Notes: generated by a model from the sequence alone, not told the origin. A DNA stretch of 24,747 nt from Bacillota bacterium (GCA_023393815.1 JAEXBU010000065.1:1-24747), one strand, 5' to 3'; numbered from the stretch's first letter, positions 14,819 through 23,285 are shown. Translations and numbers: made by a program.

Positions 14819-17596
14819 CTAGCGACGACGGCTGTCGTCATTCAATCCGTTGTCTCGGTTTTCTTCTGCGGCCTTCTGTTGTTCCTGTTCATACCACTCT
14901 TTGGTGTGAATTTGGCAATAATCGGAGGGGAGCGTGTAATAATCTTTGGGGAGGATTCCATCGAATTGGTCGGGATCGTAGCCCTTCGGTCGAAGGAAGT
15001 AATAGCCATAGGTAATGGTTTCGTAGGGGCAATAGGTGGAGGCCAATTGGCCGGAGACGGAGCAAATCAGTTTGCGAGTGTAATTTTCCGTAGGTTCGGT
15101 CGGTGCCGTGTTCGGTATAAAGGGAAGTGTCACCGTGGAGTGGGCGCGACGGGCATAGTTTGTAGCGAGAAGGCCCGTTTTGTCGCTCACTTCGTGCATT
15201 TCGTAGGAAGAGGGAAGATGCCACGTACTCGTATCCTCGGCAATGGCGACGAGAGAGGCGTAGAGACGTTCGGTTAGCTCCGGATTGTTGCTTAAGGACA
15301 GTTTTTGAAGGTCATTTCCCATCCAAAGGCCATAGGAATAGCGCGGTGTGGCGCCTATGGCAAAGGTATCGGCGTTGTATTTATTGGTGCCGGAAACGGC
15401 AAAGGCATCGTAGCCGTCTTCTTTTAAGTTTCGGGCCAGTGGAGACAGGCTCAGTGCGTAGCGGAGCAGTATATCGGAATCCGGTTGTTGTTCTATTTTT
15501 GGTTTCGGATGTTCGTAAAGTATTTGCCCCTTGCGGTCGGTGATTTTTTGCACCGTATAGGCCCCGCCTTGTACAGGAGATGCAATGTGTCTATAGCTGT
15601 CGAGTAGCTGCACCAGGTTTACGCCGTCGACGAAATTGCCTCCTGCCAGCGCGTCGTAGGTTAAATCGTGGCGCTTCGCGTCTTCTTTCGGCGTTTTAAT
15701 CGCATCGTCGGCCGTATTGCCTCCGTAGAGTCCCAGACGCGAGAGGTTTTTGAGCACGGGATCGAAACCGTAGTGCTCTAAAATTTTTCCGCTCATGGCG
15801 AGGCGCGTGTGAGAAACGCCGTCGGCCAAGACGTCGTAGCCGTAGTAGGAATCGGTTCGCGGCCAAATATCTCCGTCGATGCGCAGAGGAGTATCGTCGT
15901 AGGAAGCAGCCAAGGTGTCGCCTTCGGTCAAAGCTGCAAGGTAGGTCGTAAGAGGTATGATGGCCCGGCCCGGTTGCCGCTTGCTCGTGAGGTGATTGTA
16001 GCGAAGGCGAGCGGGATCTCGCGCGTCGTTGCCGCCGGAAAGGGCGACGATGGCGCCGGTTTCGTTGTCCGTAATGAGCGCTGCCGACTGAGGTTGCAGA
16101 CTGCCTTTATCCGGCAATTGAAACATTTCAGCCGGAAGAACCAGTTCCTCGTCGGTTACGGTGATGGCATCTTTGTATTCCTCAAGGACATCGCCTCGAA
16201 TGAGGAGGGTGTTTTTATCTTTTAAATCCTCGCTTTGAAATACGGTGGATGCTCCGGCGACGGTGCGTAGATTGTTCTTTGTGTCCCTATAGTAAAAGTT
16301 TTTTAGGAGCAGGTTGCCGCCGGATGTCGTAAAGAATTCTCCATCTACCTTGAGAGAATCGTCGTTTTTTACGAAAGCGTCGGATGCAAGGTGCATATTG
16401 CCCTCGTCGTCAAAGAAGTCTTCGTAAGGATAGTAGAGAACGGAACCGTCGTCGTCGACGATGCGGTTCTTTTCGTCGGTTTTAAAATCCACGAAATGGG
16501 CACCTTTGTTCGCGCCTTTGGCCACGAGAGACGGATAATCGTCGTAGAGAGCATCCATTTTTTTTTGGTAGTCGCCGACAATGGTGGAATAAATAGTGAG
16601 TCCGCCTTCACGTACGAGTTTTTCGGCAGCTTTTCGGTCGATAGAGTTGATTTTCGCCAGAATGGCGACGGCTTCATCGGAGACCGCATCGGCTACATAG
16701 GAGGTGTATGGAGAGGCGGTTTCCCGGTACGGTTGAAAGACGATGGGCGTTTTTGCAGCTGCCTTTGCCTGCTCGTCGGTCAAGTAACCGGCCTGCGCCA
16801 TGAGCTTCAACACCAAATTTTTTCTTTCCATGGCGCGGGGGTTTTGAACCAAGTCGTAAGATCTGTCGCCGATGGTTTGCGTCGCGATTACTTGCCCGCT
16901 TTCGCTTTCGCCGGCGGGGATACGCTTCACGGGTTGGTAGGTGGCCGGTGATTTAACGATTCCGGCGAGAAGGGCGCCTTCTTCCAAAGTCAGATCTTTG
17001 GCGTGTTTAGAAAAATAGGCGTTTGATGCCGCTTCAATGCCCTGGCTTCCGAGACCCAAGTCGACGCGGTTCAGGTAGGCTTGCAGTATGGCATCTTTGC
17101 GTAAATGCCGTTCCATGCCCAAAGTCAGATACGCCTCTTTTATTTTTCGGTCCAAGGATTGTTCGCCGCTTAAATAGACATTTTTCACCAGTTGTTGCGT
17201 GATAGTGGAGCCACCCCGCGCGATGGAGCCGCTTTTTACATTGGCAATGAGGCTCGCTGCAAGCTGACGCGGATCCAAGCCGTGGTGGCTGTAAAAGCTG
17301 CGGTCTTCCACGGCGAGAAAAGCTTCTTTCACCTTCTCCGGTACGTCTTCGATCGCGATATTTTCGCTAAAAACCGACGGATCCACTTCGTCAATGATTT
17401 CGCCGTCGGTATCTACTATGTAAGATGTTTGCGGGATGGAGGTGGTCAGATCGTCAAAATCCACCGCAGGAAGATCCCGTAAGATTGAGACGATCCACGC
17501 GCCGATTGTACCGGCAAGCAAGACGAAAAAAAAGACGAGGCCGATGAAAATGAGTTGCCAGGTTTTTTTGTGTTTGAGTGTGTGTTGAATCCTCAT
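14819..17596 (-). CDS. ponA: Class A penicillin-binding protein with degenerate transpeptidase active site
   Basis: The 925-residue protein has a short cytoplasmic N-terminus, one membrane helix (about 14-36) and a GT51 peptidoglycan glycosyltransferase domain. The GT51 domain looks intact: E97 in VEDRSFYSHHG, GGSTITQQLVKN, RKIKEAYLTLGMER, and ILQAYLNRVDLG. A transpeptidase-like domain follows, clearly homologous (ALITDNETGAIVALSGG, then RQPG), but its three catalytic motifs are gone. S-x-x-K reads RAII (544-547); S-x-N is replaced near LADGVS (G593/S595); K-T-G-T reads VSGT (734-737). The PBP1A-type C-terminal CSVSG...CP and C-x-x-H segments remain. It should polymerise glycan strands but probably cannot crosslink peptides or bind beta-lactams covalently. 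The ATG at 17596 has an AAGGGGG site. Confidence 0.92.
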   Translation of the reverse strand: MRIQHTLKHKKTWQLIFIGLVFFFVLLAGTIGAWIVSILRDLPAVDFDDLTTSIPQTSYIVDTDGEIIDEVDPSVFSENIAIEDVPEKVKEAFLAVEDRSFYSHHGLDPRQLAASLIANVKSGSIARGGSTITQQLVKNVYLSGEQSLDRKIKEAYLTLGMERHLRKDAILQAYLNRVDLGLGSQGIEAASNAYFSKHAKDLTLEEGALLAGIVKSPATYQPVKRIPAGESESGQVIATQTIGDRSYDLVQNPRAMERKNLVLKLMAQAGYLTDEQAKAAAKTPIVFQPYRETASPYTSYVADAVSDEAVAILAKINSIDRKAAEKLVREGGLTIYSTIVGDYQKKMDALYDDYPSLVAKGANKGAHFVDFKTDEKNRIVDDDGSVLYYPYEDFFDDEGNMHLASDAFVKNDDSLKVDGEFFTTSGGNLLLKNFYYRDTKNNLRTVAGASTVFQSEDLKDKNTLLIRGDVLEEYKDAITVTDEELVLPAEMFQLPDKGSLQPQSAALITDNETGAIVALSGGNDARDPARLRYNHLTSKRQPGRAIIPLTTYLAALTEGDTLAASYDDTPLRIDGDIWPRTDSYYGYDVLADGVSHTRLAMSGKILEHYGFDPVLKNLSRLGLYGGNTADDAIKTPKEDAKRHDLTYDALAGGNFVDGVNLVQLLDSYRHIASPVQGGAYTVQKITDRKGQILYEHPKPKIEQQPDSDILLRYALSLSPLARNLKEDGYDAFAVSGTNKYNADTFAIGATPRYSYGLWMGNDLQKLSLSNNPELTERLYASLVAIAEDTSTWHLPSSYEMHEVSDKTGLLATNYARRAHSTVTLPFIPNTAPTEPTENYTRKLICSVSGQLASTYCPYETITYGYYFLRPKGYDPDQFDGILPKDYYTLPSDYCQIHTKEWYEQEQQKAAEENRDNGLNDDSRRR

Positions 17597-17614
17597 AAAA
17601 ACCCCCTTTTGCTC

Positions 17615-17643
17615 ATTATAGCATGGGGTATTGTTGCGTAGAA
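17615..17643 (-). promoter_or_regulatory. Predicted promoter of the PBP gene
   Basis: On the minus strand, TTCTAC (-35, at 17638-17643), a 17-base spacer and an extended -10 TGCTATAAT (TATAAT at 17615-17620) are seen. The transcript would begin near 17608, leaving a very short leader. The -35 overlaps that of hflX. Confidence 0.65.
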
Positions 17644-17662
17644 GTGTAAGGTTGTGTATATT
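17634..17662 (+). promoter_or_regulatory. Predicted promoter of hflX
   Basis: TTGCGT (17634-17639), a 17-base spacer and TATATT (17657-17662) precede hflX by about 27 bases. The two divergent promoters share bases 17638-17639. Confidence 0.5.
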
Positions 17663-17689
17663 TAAAAAGTAGCGAAAGCGGGAGGCGAC

Positions 17690-18955
17690 ATGGAAGAAAG
17701 AGAAAAGGTGGTGACGGCGTCGGTCTACGACGAGTCCGTAACCTATTACGACGATAGTTTAAAGGAACTGAATGCCCTGGTGAAAGTGGCCGGCGGCGAC
17801 GTGGTCGCATCCGTTACGCAAAAAGTGCGAGCCTATCATCCGGCGACGTTCATGGGAAAAGGGAAACTCCTCGAACTCAAACATTTTGTTCAAGCGGAAG
17901 GGATCGATTTGGTTATTTTTGATCAGACCCTCTCCGGCATTCAAATGCGCGAGATAGAAAAGATCCTGGAGACGGATGTCTTGGATCGCACGGCGTTAAT
18001 TTTGGATATATTTGCATCTCGTGCGAAAACCGATGTGGGGAAGCTTCAAGTATACCTGGCCCAGTTGGAGTATGGAAAGAGCCATTTGATCGGGAAGAAA
18101 AACTATTCCCGTTTAGGCGGCGGCATCGGCACGAGGGGGCCGGGGGAACAAAAGCTGGAAATCGACCGCCGGCGGATCGCCGAAGATATTCAGCGGGTTA
18201 AGAAAAAATTGAAACAGGCGCGAAAGGTTCGCGATACGGGGAGAAAACATCGCGTAAACGGACAAGTGCCGGTCGTAGCCTTGGTTGGCTACACCAATGC
18301 GGGTAAGTCGTCGATAATGAATCGGCTTTTGCGGGAATCGGGAGCCAAGGGGCGTCAGGTGTACGTGGAAGATATGCCCTTTGCTTCGCTGGATCCCGAT
18401 ACTCGACGCATTCGATTGCCTGACGGACTCGTGATTTATGTAACGGATACGGTAGGCTTTATTTCAAACCTGCCTACGACCTTGCTGGAGGCCTTTCGCA
18501 CCACCTTGGAGGAGTTGAAGGAGTCGGATCTCATCGTCCATGTGATCGACGGATCGGCGGAGGATTGCGCCCTTCGATACGAAACTACGCGAAAACTTTT
18601 AAAAGAGTTAGATGCTGCTGAGATACCGAGCCTGTTGTTCGTCAATAAGAACGACCGCATGGAAGGGAAAAAGTTGCCTTTTCACCCGGCGGAGGAGACG
18701 GTCGTTTACGGCTCCTGCAAGTACGACGAAAGATTCGACTATTTTTACGATGCCGTGCAGAAAAGGATCGAAGATTTCTATGTGAAGGTAGATTTAAAAT
18801 TTACCTTTAAGGAAATGGATCTTGTGGAGACCGTAAAAGGGCGCTATCCCGTGGAAAAAATAGCATACGATCCCGATGGCGTGACCGTGACGGCGACTCT
18901 GCCGAAACGGTCTTGGGAGCGATTGAAAGGCTATGTAAGGAGGCGCTATGTATAA
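17690..18955 (+). CDS. hflX: Ribosome-associated GTPase HflX
   Basis: The 421-residue GTPase binds ribosomes and is known to split stalled or hibernating 70S particles under stress. The HflX N-domain (about 1-185) contains the glycine-rich LGGGIGTRGPGEQKLEIDRRRI (part of it at 142-161). The G domain follows: Walker A GYTNAGKSS (200-208), DTVGF (253-257) and NKND (319-322). A short C-terminal domain completes it. The start at ATG 17690 has a GGGAGG site. It heads the gene string down to lgt and overlaps yigZ by eight bases. Confidence 0.95.
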   Translation: MEEREKVVTASVYDESVTYYDDSLKELNALVKVAGGDVVASVTQKVRAYHPATFMGKGKLLELKHFVQAEGIDLVIFDQTLSGIQMREIEKILETDVLDRTALILDIFASRAKTDVGKLQVYLAQLEYGKSHLIGKKNYSRLGGGIGTRGPGEQKLEIDRRRIAEDIQRVKKKLKQARKVRDTGRKHRVNGQVPVVALVGYTNAGKSSIMNRLLRESGAKGRQVYVEDMPFASLDPDTRRIRLPDGLVIYVTDTVGFISNLPTTLLEAFRTTLEELKESDLIVHVIDGSAEDCALRYETTRKLLKELDAAEIPSLLFVNKNDRMEGKKLPFHPAEETVVYGSCKYDERFDYFYDAVQKRIEDFYVKVDLKFTFKEMDLVETVKGRYPVEKIAYDPDGVTVTATLPKRSWERLKGYVRRRYV

Positions 18956-19592
18956 AACTGTATATCGGCAAGGTACGTCCCGGTTGGTGGAAAAAAAGTC
19001 CGAATTCATTGGCCGTGTGGATTTTTGCAGGACAAAGGAGGCGGCGGAGGCCTTTATTGCCGGGTTGCGCGAAAGGGAAAAAGACGCGACCCATCATTGC
19101 ACCGCCTACATTCTCGGGGAGGACGGAACGGTACAAAAGTACGACGACGACGGCGAGCCGCAAAAGACGGCGGGGCCTCCGATTTTGGAAGTGCTCAAGC
19201 GAAATGATCTTAGAAACGTAGTTTGTGTCGTCACCCGCTATTTCGGTGGCACGCTGTTGGGCGCGGGCGGCTTGATACGAGCCTACTCTACGGCGGCATC
19301 GGAGGCTTTAGTCGATGCGAAAGTAGTGGAAATGCATCCAGCAGTGGATATAACTTTTCGATACCCCTACGCGGCCCACGGTGCCATCGAAAATCATATG
19401 CGGGATGACGGCTATCCGATTTTGGATCCGATTTTCCTTGACAAGGTGCAGGTGAAGACGACCGTTTATGCCGCGGGAAGAGATGCGTTGATTGCCTATC
19501 TGATGGATGCTACGTCCGGGGAAGTGGTCATCGTAAAGGAAGAAAATACAGAGAGGCCAGTTTACAAAGGAAGTATGCTTGTAAACGATTAG
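18948..19592 (+). CDS. yigZ: YigZ/IMPACT family protein
   Basis: The 214-residue protein has the UPF0029/IMPACT N-domain and a smaller C-terminal ferredoxin-like domain. The family signature is DDGEPQKTAGPPIL, followed by TRYFGGTLLGAGGLIRAY. IMPACT relatives are linked to translation control in eukaryotes; the bacterial role is not settled. The ATG lies within the last bases of hflX behind AAGGAGG, suggesting translational coupling to the ribosome GTPase. Confidence 0.93.
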   Translation: MYKTVYRQGTSRLVEKKSEFIGRVDFCRTKEAAEAFIAGLREREKDATHHCTAYILGEDGTVQKYDDDGEPQKTAGPPILEVLKRNDLRNVVCVVTRYFGGTLLGAGGLIRAYSTAASEALVDAKVVEMHPAVDITFRYPYAAHGAIENHMRDDGYPILDPIFLDKVQVKTTVYAAGRDALIAYLMDATSGEVVIVKEENTERPVYKGSMLVND

Positions 19593-19624
19593 GGCCTATA
19601 AACAAAGTTATAATGGAGGAAATG

Positions 19625-20329
19625 ATGAAGCATAACGTTGAAGCAGTCGTTCAATGGATGAGAGAGACGGTAAAAGAGGCCCACGCCGACGGGGTGGTTT
19701 TCGGATTAAGCGGAGGTATCGACTCCGCCGTGGTAGCCGGTCTTTCCAAGCGCGCTTTCGGGGATGACGCTTTAGGGATTATCATGCCTATCGATTCCAA
19801 TCCTCAAGACGAAAGGGATGCGCGTATCGTCGCCGAAAGCTTGAATCTGAAGGTAGAAAAGGTCGATTTGACCGATACTTTCAAGGCCTTAGTAGATGCA
19901 TCTTTTGAAAGCAACGTCGCCATGGCCAAGGCGAACATTAAGCCACGTTTGCGCACGACAACTTTGTATTACTATGCGCAAGACAGAAATTATTTGGTTT
20001 GCGGCTGTTCCAATGCCAGCGAGTACTACATTGGTTACTTTACGAAGTACGGGGACTCCGCCTGCGACATGCTGCCCATTGTAAATTTCGTCAAGGGAGA
20101 AGTGGTTGAATTGGCCAAGGAATTGAATCTCCCGAAGGAAGTCATCGAAAAGAAACCGACGGCCGGTCTGTACGCCGGTCAAACTGACGAAGACGAGATG
20201 GGCTTTACCTATGAAGAATTGGATGCCGCCGTACGAGGCGCAAACGACGGACCTAATAAAGAAGTAATCGCCCGCCGTCACGAAACCAGCGCCCATAAGC
20301 GTGCATTGCCGCCGCGATTTGAAAGATAA
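19625..20329 (+). CDS. nadE: NH3-dependent NAD+ synthetase NadE
   Basis: The 234-residue enzyme amidates deamido-NAD to NAD using ATP and ammonia. The PP-loop FGLSGGIDSAVVAGL (SGGIDS at 29-34) begins the ATPase fold. The segment GCSNASEYYIGYFTKYGDSACDMLPI and the KKPTAGLYAGQTDEDEMG region complete the family pattern. There is no glutaminase domain, so free ammonia is the likely donor. Of three in-frame ATGs (19613, 19622, 19625) I favour 19625, five bases after GGAGG; the ribosome site overlaps the first ATG. Confidence 0.94.
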   Translation: MKHNVEAVVQWMRETVKEAHADGVVFGLSGGIDSAVVAGLSKRAFGDDALGIIMPIDSNPQDERDARIVAESLNLKVEKVDLTDTFKALVDASFESNVAMAKANIKPRLRTTTLYYYAQDRNYLVCGCSNASEYYIGYFTKYGDSACDMLPIVNFVKGEVVELAKELNLPKEVIEKKPTAGLYAGQTDEDEMGFTYEELDAAVRGANDGPNKEVIARRHETSAHKRALPPRFER

Positions 20330-20348
20330 TGGAAGTGCGTGCTATAAT
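20319..20348 (+). promoter_or_regulatory. Predicted promoter of yebC
   Basis: TTGAAA (20319-20324), an 18-base spacer and an extended -10 TGCTATAAT (TATAAT at 20343-20348) overlap the end of nadE. This could give yebC and later genes a separate transcript. Confidence 0.7.
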
Positions 20349-20375
20349 AAATCGTTATGAACAAAGGAGGTAATG

Positions 20376-21119
20376 ATGTCAGGACATTCTAAATGGCACA
20401 ATATTAAAAATAAAAAGGGGAAAGCCGACGCGAAACGGGGCAAGATCTTTACAAAAATGGCGAGAAAAATTGCCGTTGCCGTAAAAGAAGGGGGCGATGA
20501 TCCCGATTACAATCCCGCATTGAAAGCGGCTATCGACAGCGCGAAGGCGGAAAATATGCCGAACGACAATATCGACCGAGCTATTAAAAAGGCGGCGGGT
20601 GAAGGCGACAACGCCAATTACGAAGCCATCACCTACGAAGGGTACGGTCCTTCGGGGATTGCCGTCATGGTACAATGTTTGACGGATAATCGCAACCGGA
20701 CGGCGCCCGACGTACGTCACGCGTTCGATAAAAACGGCGGCAATTTAGGCACCGACGGTTCCGTGTCTTTTCTTTTCGACCGAAAAGGCCAATTGGGCAT
20801 CGAATTAAAAGACGGGATGGATCCGGAAACGGTGGAAATGGACGCCATTGAAGCGGGTGCGGAAGATATTCGCATGGAAGAAGACGGTATTGAAATCATC
20901 ACGGCGCCGGAAGATTATCAAGCGGTGAGAAAAAATTTAGAAGAGGCAGGTTACACCTTCGTTATTTCCGAGATTACCTACTTGCCCCAAACTACGACGG
21001 TATTGGACGATCCGGAAGATCGGAAGAAAATGTATAAATTGATCGATCAATTGGAAGAAAACGACGACGTGCAAGCCGTCATTCACAATTGGGAAAACGA
21101 CGACGAAGACGACGAATGA
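20376..21119 (+). CDS. yebC: YebC/PmpR family protein (translation or transcription factor)
   Basis: The 247-residue protein starts with the near-invariant MSGHSKWHNIKNKKG-type sequence and contains ITYEGYGPSGIAV and FDKNGGNLGTDGSVSFLF, both diagnostic. Family members have been described as DNA-binding regulators and more recently as aids for translating proline-rich stretches; which role applies here is not visible. I chose ATG 20376 over 20373 because the AAAGGAGG site (20363-20370) is then five bases away. The C-terminus is very acidic (DDEDDE). ATGA overlap with the next gene. Confidence 0.95.
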   Translation: MSGHSKWHNIKNKKGKADAKRGKIFTKMARKIAVAVKEGGDDPDYNPALKAAIDSAKAENMPNDNIDRAIKKAAGEGDNANYEAITYEGYGPSGIAVMVQCLTDNRNRTAPDVRHAFDKNGGNLGTDGSVSFLFDRKGQLGIELKDGMDPETVEMDAIEAGAEDIRMEEDGIEIITAPEDYQAVRKNLEEAGYTFVISEITYLPQTTTVLDDPEDRKKMYKLIDQLEENDDVQAVIHNWENDDEDDE

Positions 21120-21757
21120 AACGCATTTTAGCTCTGACGGCGGCCTTGTGTTTTGCTTTTATTTTATTCAGCGTTTCTACAGATGTTGTCAGCGGAAACA
21201 GAAGGTACTATCACAGACAAATGATTCAAAACGACATTCCCAAGGTGACGGGGAAATCTTTGTCGCAGCTGGACGAGATTTCGGATGGGTTGATCGACTA
21301 TTTAAAGCGAGGAGACGAAAAGGCCATCGCGCCCTATTTTTCAAAGAGCGAAGTGGATCACATGGTCGATGTCTACGCTCTATTTTCCCTTATGCGAGAG
21401 CTGACCGTCGCAGCTGTTTTTGCGGGCGGCGGAAGTTTTGCATGGCTCGTGAAACGAGTGGGCTGTAGGGAAAGCCTGAGAAAGATCGGGAAGGCGACGA
21501 TGGCGATCATCGTCACTTTCTGCGTATTGGGCCTCGCCGTCGCCATGAATTTTACGAAGGCGTGGTACACTTTCCACACCCTCTTTTTCTCGAATCGTCT
21601 GTGGTTAATGGATCCGGAGAAGGATTTGATGATTCAAATGTTACCGGAGAATTTTTTCTTCGGCATGGTGAAGGAAATCGGCCTGGCCATGGCCGTGGGA
21701 CTTTTCGCCCTCGGATCTTTGGCCTTCTTGAAAGGAGACAAAAATGACACTGAATGA
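21116..21757 (+). CDS. TIGR01906/DUF1461 family integral membrane protein
   Basis: The 213-residue membrane protein has hydrophobic helices at about 4-22, 91-113, 126-146 and 187-206. It also has the family-type segments SEVDHMVDVYALF and WYTFHTLFFSNRLWLMDP, then QMLPENFFF. The extracytoplasmic loops carry these conserved parts. No function is known to me. It overlaps yebC by ATGA and deoC by 14 bases, so it is firmly inside the operon. The frame upstream of 21116 lies in yebC. Confidence 0.85.
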   Translation: MKRILALTAALCFAFILFSVSTDVVSGNRRYYHRQMIQNDIPKVTGKSLSQLDEISDGLIDYLKRGDEKAIAPYFSKSEVDHMVDVYALFSLMRELTVAAVFAGGGSFAWLVKRVGCRESLRKIGKATMAIIVTFCVLGLAVAMNFTKAWYTFHTLFFSNRLWLMDPEKDLMIQMLPENFFFGMVKEIGLAMAVGLFALGSLAFLKGDKNDTE

Positions 21758-22385
21758 ATACATCGACCATACTCTATTAAATGCCGATGCGACGAAAGAC
21801 GATGTCATGAGGGTCATCGACGAAGCGGAAAAATATAATTTCGCTTCGGTTTGCTTAGAACCTTGCTGGGTTGCCCTGGCGGCGGAACGGTTAAAGGACT
21901 CGCCGGTCAAAGTCTGCACGGTTATCGGCTTTCCCTTGGGAGCCAATACGAAAACCGTTAAGGCCTTCGAAGCAAAAGAAGCGGTAGAAAACGGAGCCGA
22001 TGAGGTAGATATGGTTTTAAACATTGGCGCATTAAAAAGCGGCGACGATGCGGCGGTTCTTGCGGATATGAAAGCGGTAAGAAATGCGGCGAGAGATGCC
22101 TTAGTGAAGGTAATCTTAGAGACCTGCCTTTTGACTGATGAAGAAAAGAAAAAAGCCTGTGCTTTGGCCGAGGAAGCAGGTTTGGATTATGTGAAGACGT
22201 CCACAGGTTTTTCTACAGGGGGAGCTACGGTGGAAGATGTGAAGTTGATGCGCGAAGCGGTAGGCGACAGGATGGGCGTAAAAGCGAGCGGCGGTATTCG
22301 CGACACGGAAACGGCAGAAGCCATGATCCGTGCCGGCGCGAGCCGTATCGGCGCGTCAAAATCCGTAGCCATCATAGGAGAATAA
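21744..22385 (+). CDS. deoC: Deoxyribose-phosphate aldolase DeoC
   Basis: The 213-residue TIM-barrel class I aldolase splits 2-deoxyribose-5-phosphate into glyceraldehyde-3-phosphate and acetaldehyde. The active-site residues are D89 (EVDMVLNIGA), Schiff-base K151 (DYVKTSTGF) and K180 (VKASGGIRD). The N-terminal YIDHTLLN is typical. A GAAAGGAGA site lies inside the end of the previous gene. No other deo genes are nearby. Confidence 0.96.
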   Translation: MTLNEYIDHTLLNADATKDDVMRVIDEAEKYNFASVCLEPCWVALAAERLKDSPVKVCTVIGFPLGANTKTVKAFEAKEAVENGADEVDMVLNIGALKSGDDAAVLADMKAVRNAARDALVKVILETCLLTDEEKKKACALAEEAGLDYVKTSTGFSTGGATVEDVKLMREAVGDRMGVKASGGIRDTETAEAMIRAGASRIGASKSVAIIGE

Positions 22386-22386
22386 A

Positions 22387-23166
22387 ATGGACCCGGTGGC
22401 ATTTCGCCTTTTTGGACTCGAGGTTCGCTGGTACGGTATTTTCATTGCCTGCGGCGCTATGCTTGCCATTTTTTTCGCCGAAAAATTGGTAGCGAAAAAT
22501 CCCCGAGTGCCGAAGGAAGCGGCGGTGGACGTGAGTATCTTTGCTTTGCCTCTCGGCATTATCGGTGCGAGGTTCTACTACGTCCTCTTTGAATGGGATT
22601 ACTACAGCGCCCATCTGTCCGAGGTATTGGCCATACGGAATGGTGGTCTCGCCATTCACGGCGGAATATTGGGCGGCGCCCTCGCCATTTATCTCTATTG
22701 TCGTGTAAAAAATATCGCCTTTCTCGAACTTCTGGATACGATGGTTCCCGGCGTTGCCTTGGCGCAGGGCATCGGCCGGTGGGGAAATTTTATGAACGGA
22801 GAAGCCCACGGCGGCGTGACCAATGTTCCTTGGGCGATAAATGTAGGTGGAGAAATGGTGCATCCGACGTTTCTCTATGAGTCCTTGTTGGATGTAGGCA
22901 TCTTTCTTTTTCTCTACCTGTATTTATCGAAAAAACGTCGTTTTCCTGGAGAACTCGTCGGAGCGTATATGATCCTTTACAGCATCGGCCGCTTTTTCAT
23001 CGAAGGGCTCCGCACGGACAGCCTCTACATCGGCTCCTTGCGTACGGCTCAAGTGGTCAGTTTGATCGGTATTATTCTTGGAATCGTCCTTCTCTTCGTT
23101 CAAAGAAAGCGAACGAGAACCGACGAATATACTCTGGATACGCCGGTTACGAAGAAAAAAGTATAA
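22387..23166 (+). CDS. lgt: Prolipoprotein diacylglyceryl transferase Lgt
   Basis: The 259-residue polytopic membrane enzyme moves diacylglycerol from phosphatidylglycerol onto the lipobox cysteine of prolipoproteins. The family signature GRWGNFMNGEAHGG begins at residue 130, with R131 important. H91 in LAIHGG and the arginine in EGLRTDSL near the C-terminus match the other conserved catalytic positions. About seven hydrophobic helices are visible. The ATG follows the deoC stop by one base, with an AGGAG site overlapping the end of deoC. A terminator follows. Confidence 0.96.
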   Translation: MDPVAFRLFGLEVRWYGIFIACGAMLAIFFAEKLVAKNPRVPKEAAVDVSIFALPLGIIGARFYYVLFEWDYYSAHLSEVLAIRNGGLAIHGGILGGALAIYLYCRVKNIAFLELLDTMVPGVALAQGIGRWGNFMNGEAHGGVTNVPWAINVGGEMVHPTFLYESLLDVGIFLFLYLYLSKKRRFPGELVGAYMILYSIGRFFIEGLRTDSLYIGSLRTAQVVSLIGIILGIVLLFVQRKRTRTDEYTLDTPVTKKKV

Positions 23167-23177
23167 TTCGTTTTGCG

Positions 23178-23208
23178 AAACCACCTTTTTTAGGTGGTTT
23201 TTTTATTT
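23178..23208 (+). terminator. Intrinsic terminator after lgt
   Basis: A nine-base-pair stem AAACCACCT / AGGTGGTTT with a five-T loop is followed by a T-rich tail. It separates the hflX-lgt string from mraZ. Confidence 0.9.
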
Positions 23209-23213
23209 TGCAC

Positions 23214-23241
23214 TTGAATACCCAATTAAATAGTGTAAAAT
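23214..23241 (+). promoter_or_regulatory. Predicted promoter of mraZ (division/cell-wall cluster)
   Basis: TTGAAT (23214-23219), a 16-base spacer and TAAAAT (23236-23241) give a transcript starting near 23248, just before the repeated MraZ-type sites. Confidence 0.55.
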
Positions 23242-23247
23242 ATAGTT

Positions 23248-23285
23248 AAGTGGTAGAAAGTGGGGGAAAAAGGTTTAAACGGGGG
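23248..23285 (+). promoter_or_regulatory. MraZ box: 10-base-periodic GTGG/GGG repeats
   Basis: Four units in a 10-base register (TGGTAGAAAG, TGGGGGAAAA, AGGTTTAAAC, GGGGGCATTA) start at 23251. The first two carry the AAGTGG / AAAGTGG core seen in known MraZ binding repeats. The position just after the predicted transcription start suits autorepression. Confidence 0.6.

Noticed and set aside
14819..17596. Possibility that the PBP motif loss is a local frameshift artefact.
   Set aside because: The same frame carries recognisable conserved residues before, between and after each altered motif, so a shifted segment does not explain the changes.
19609..19614. TATAAT just before nadE as a promoter.
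   Set aside because: No usable -35 at the right spacing, and transcription would start after the ribosome site and at about the start codon.
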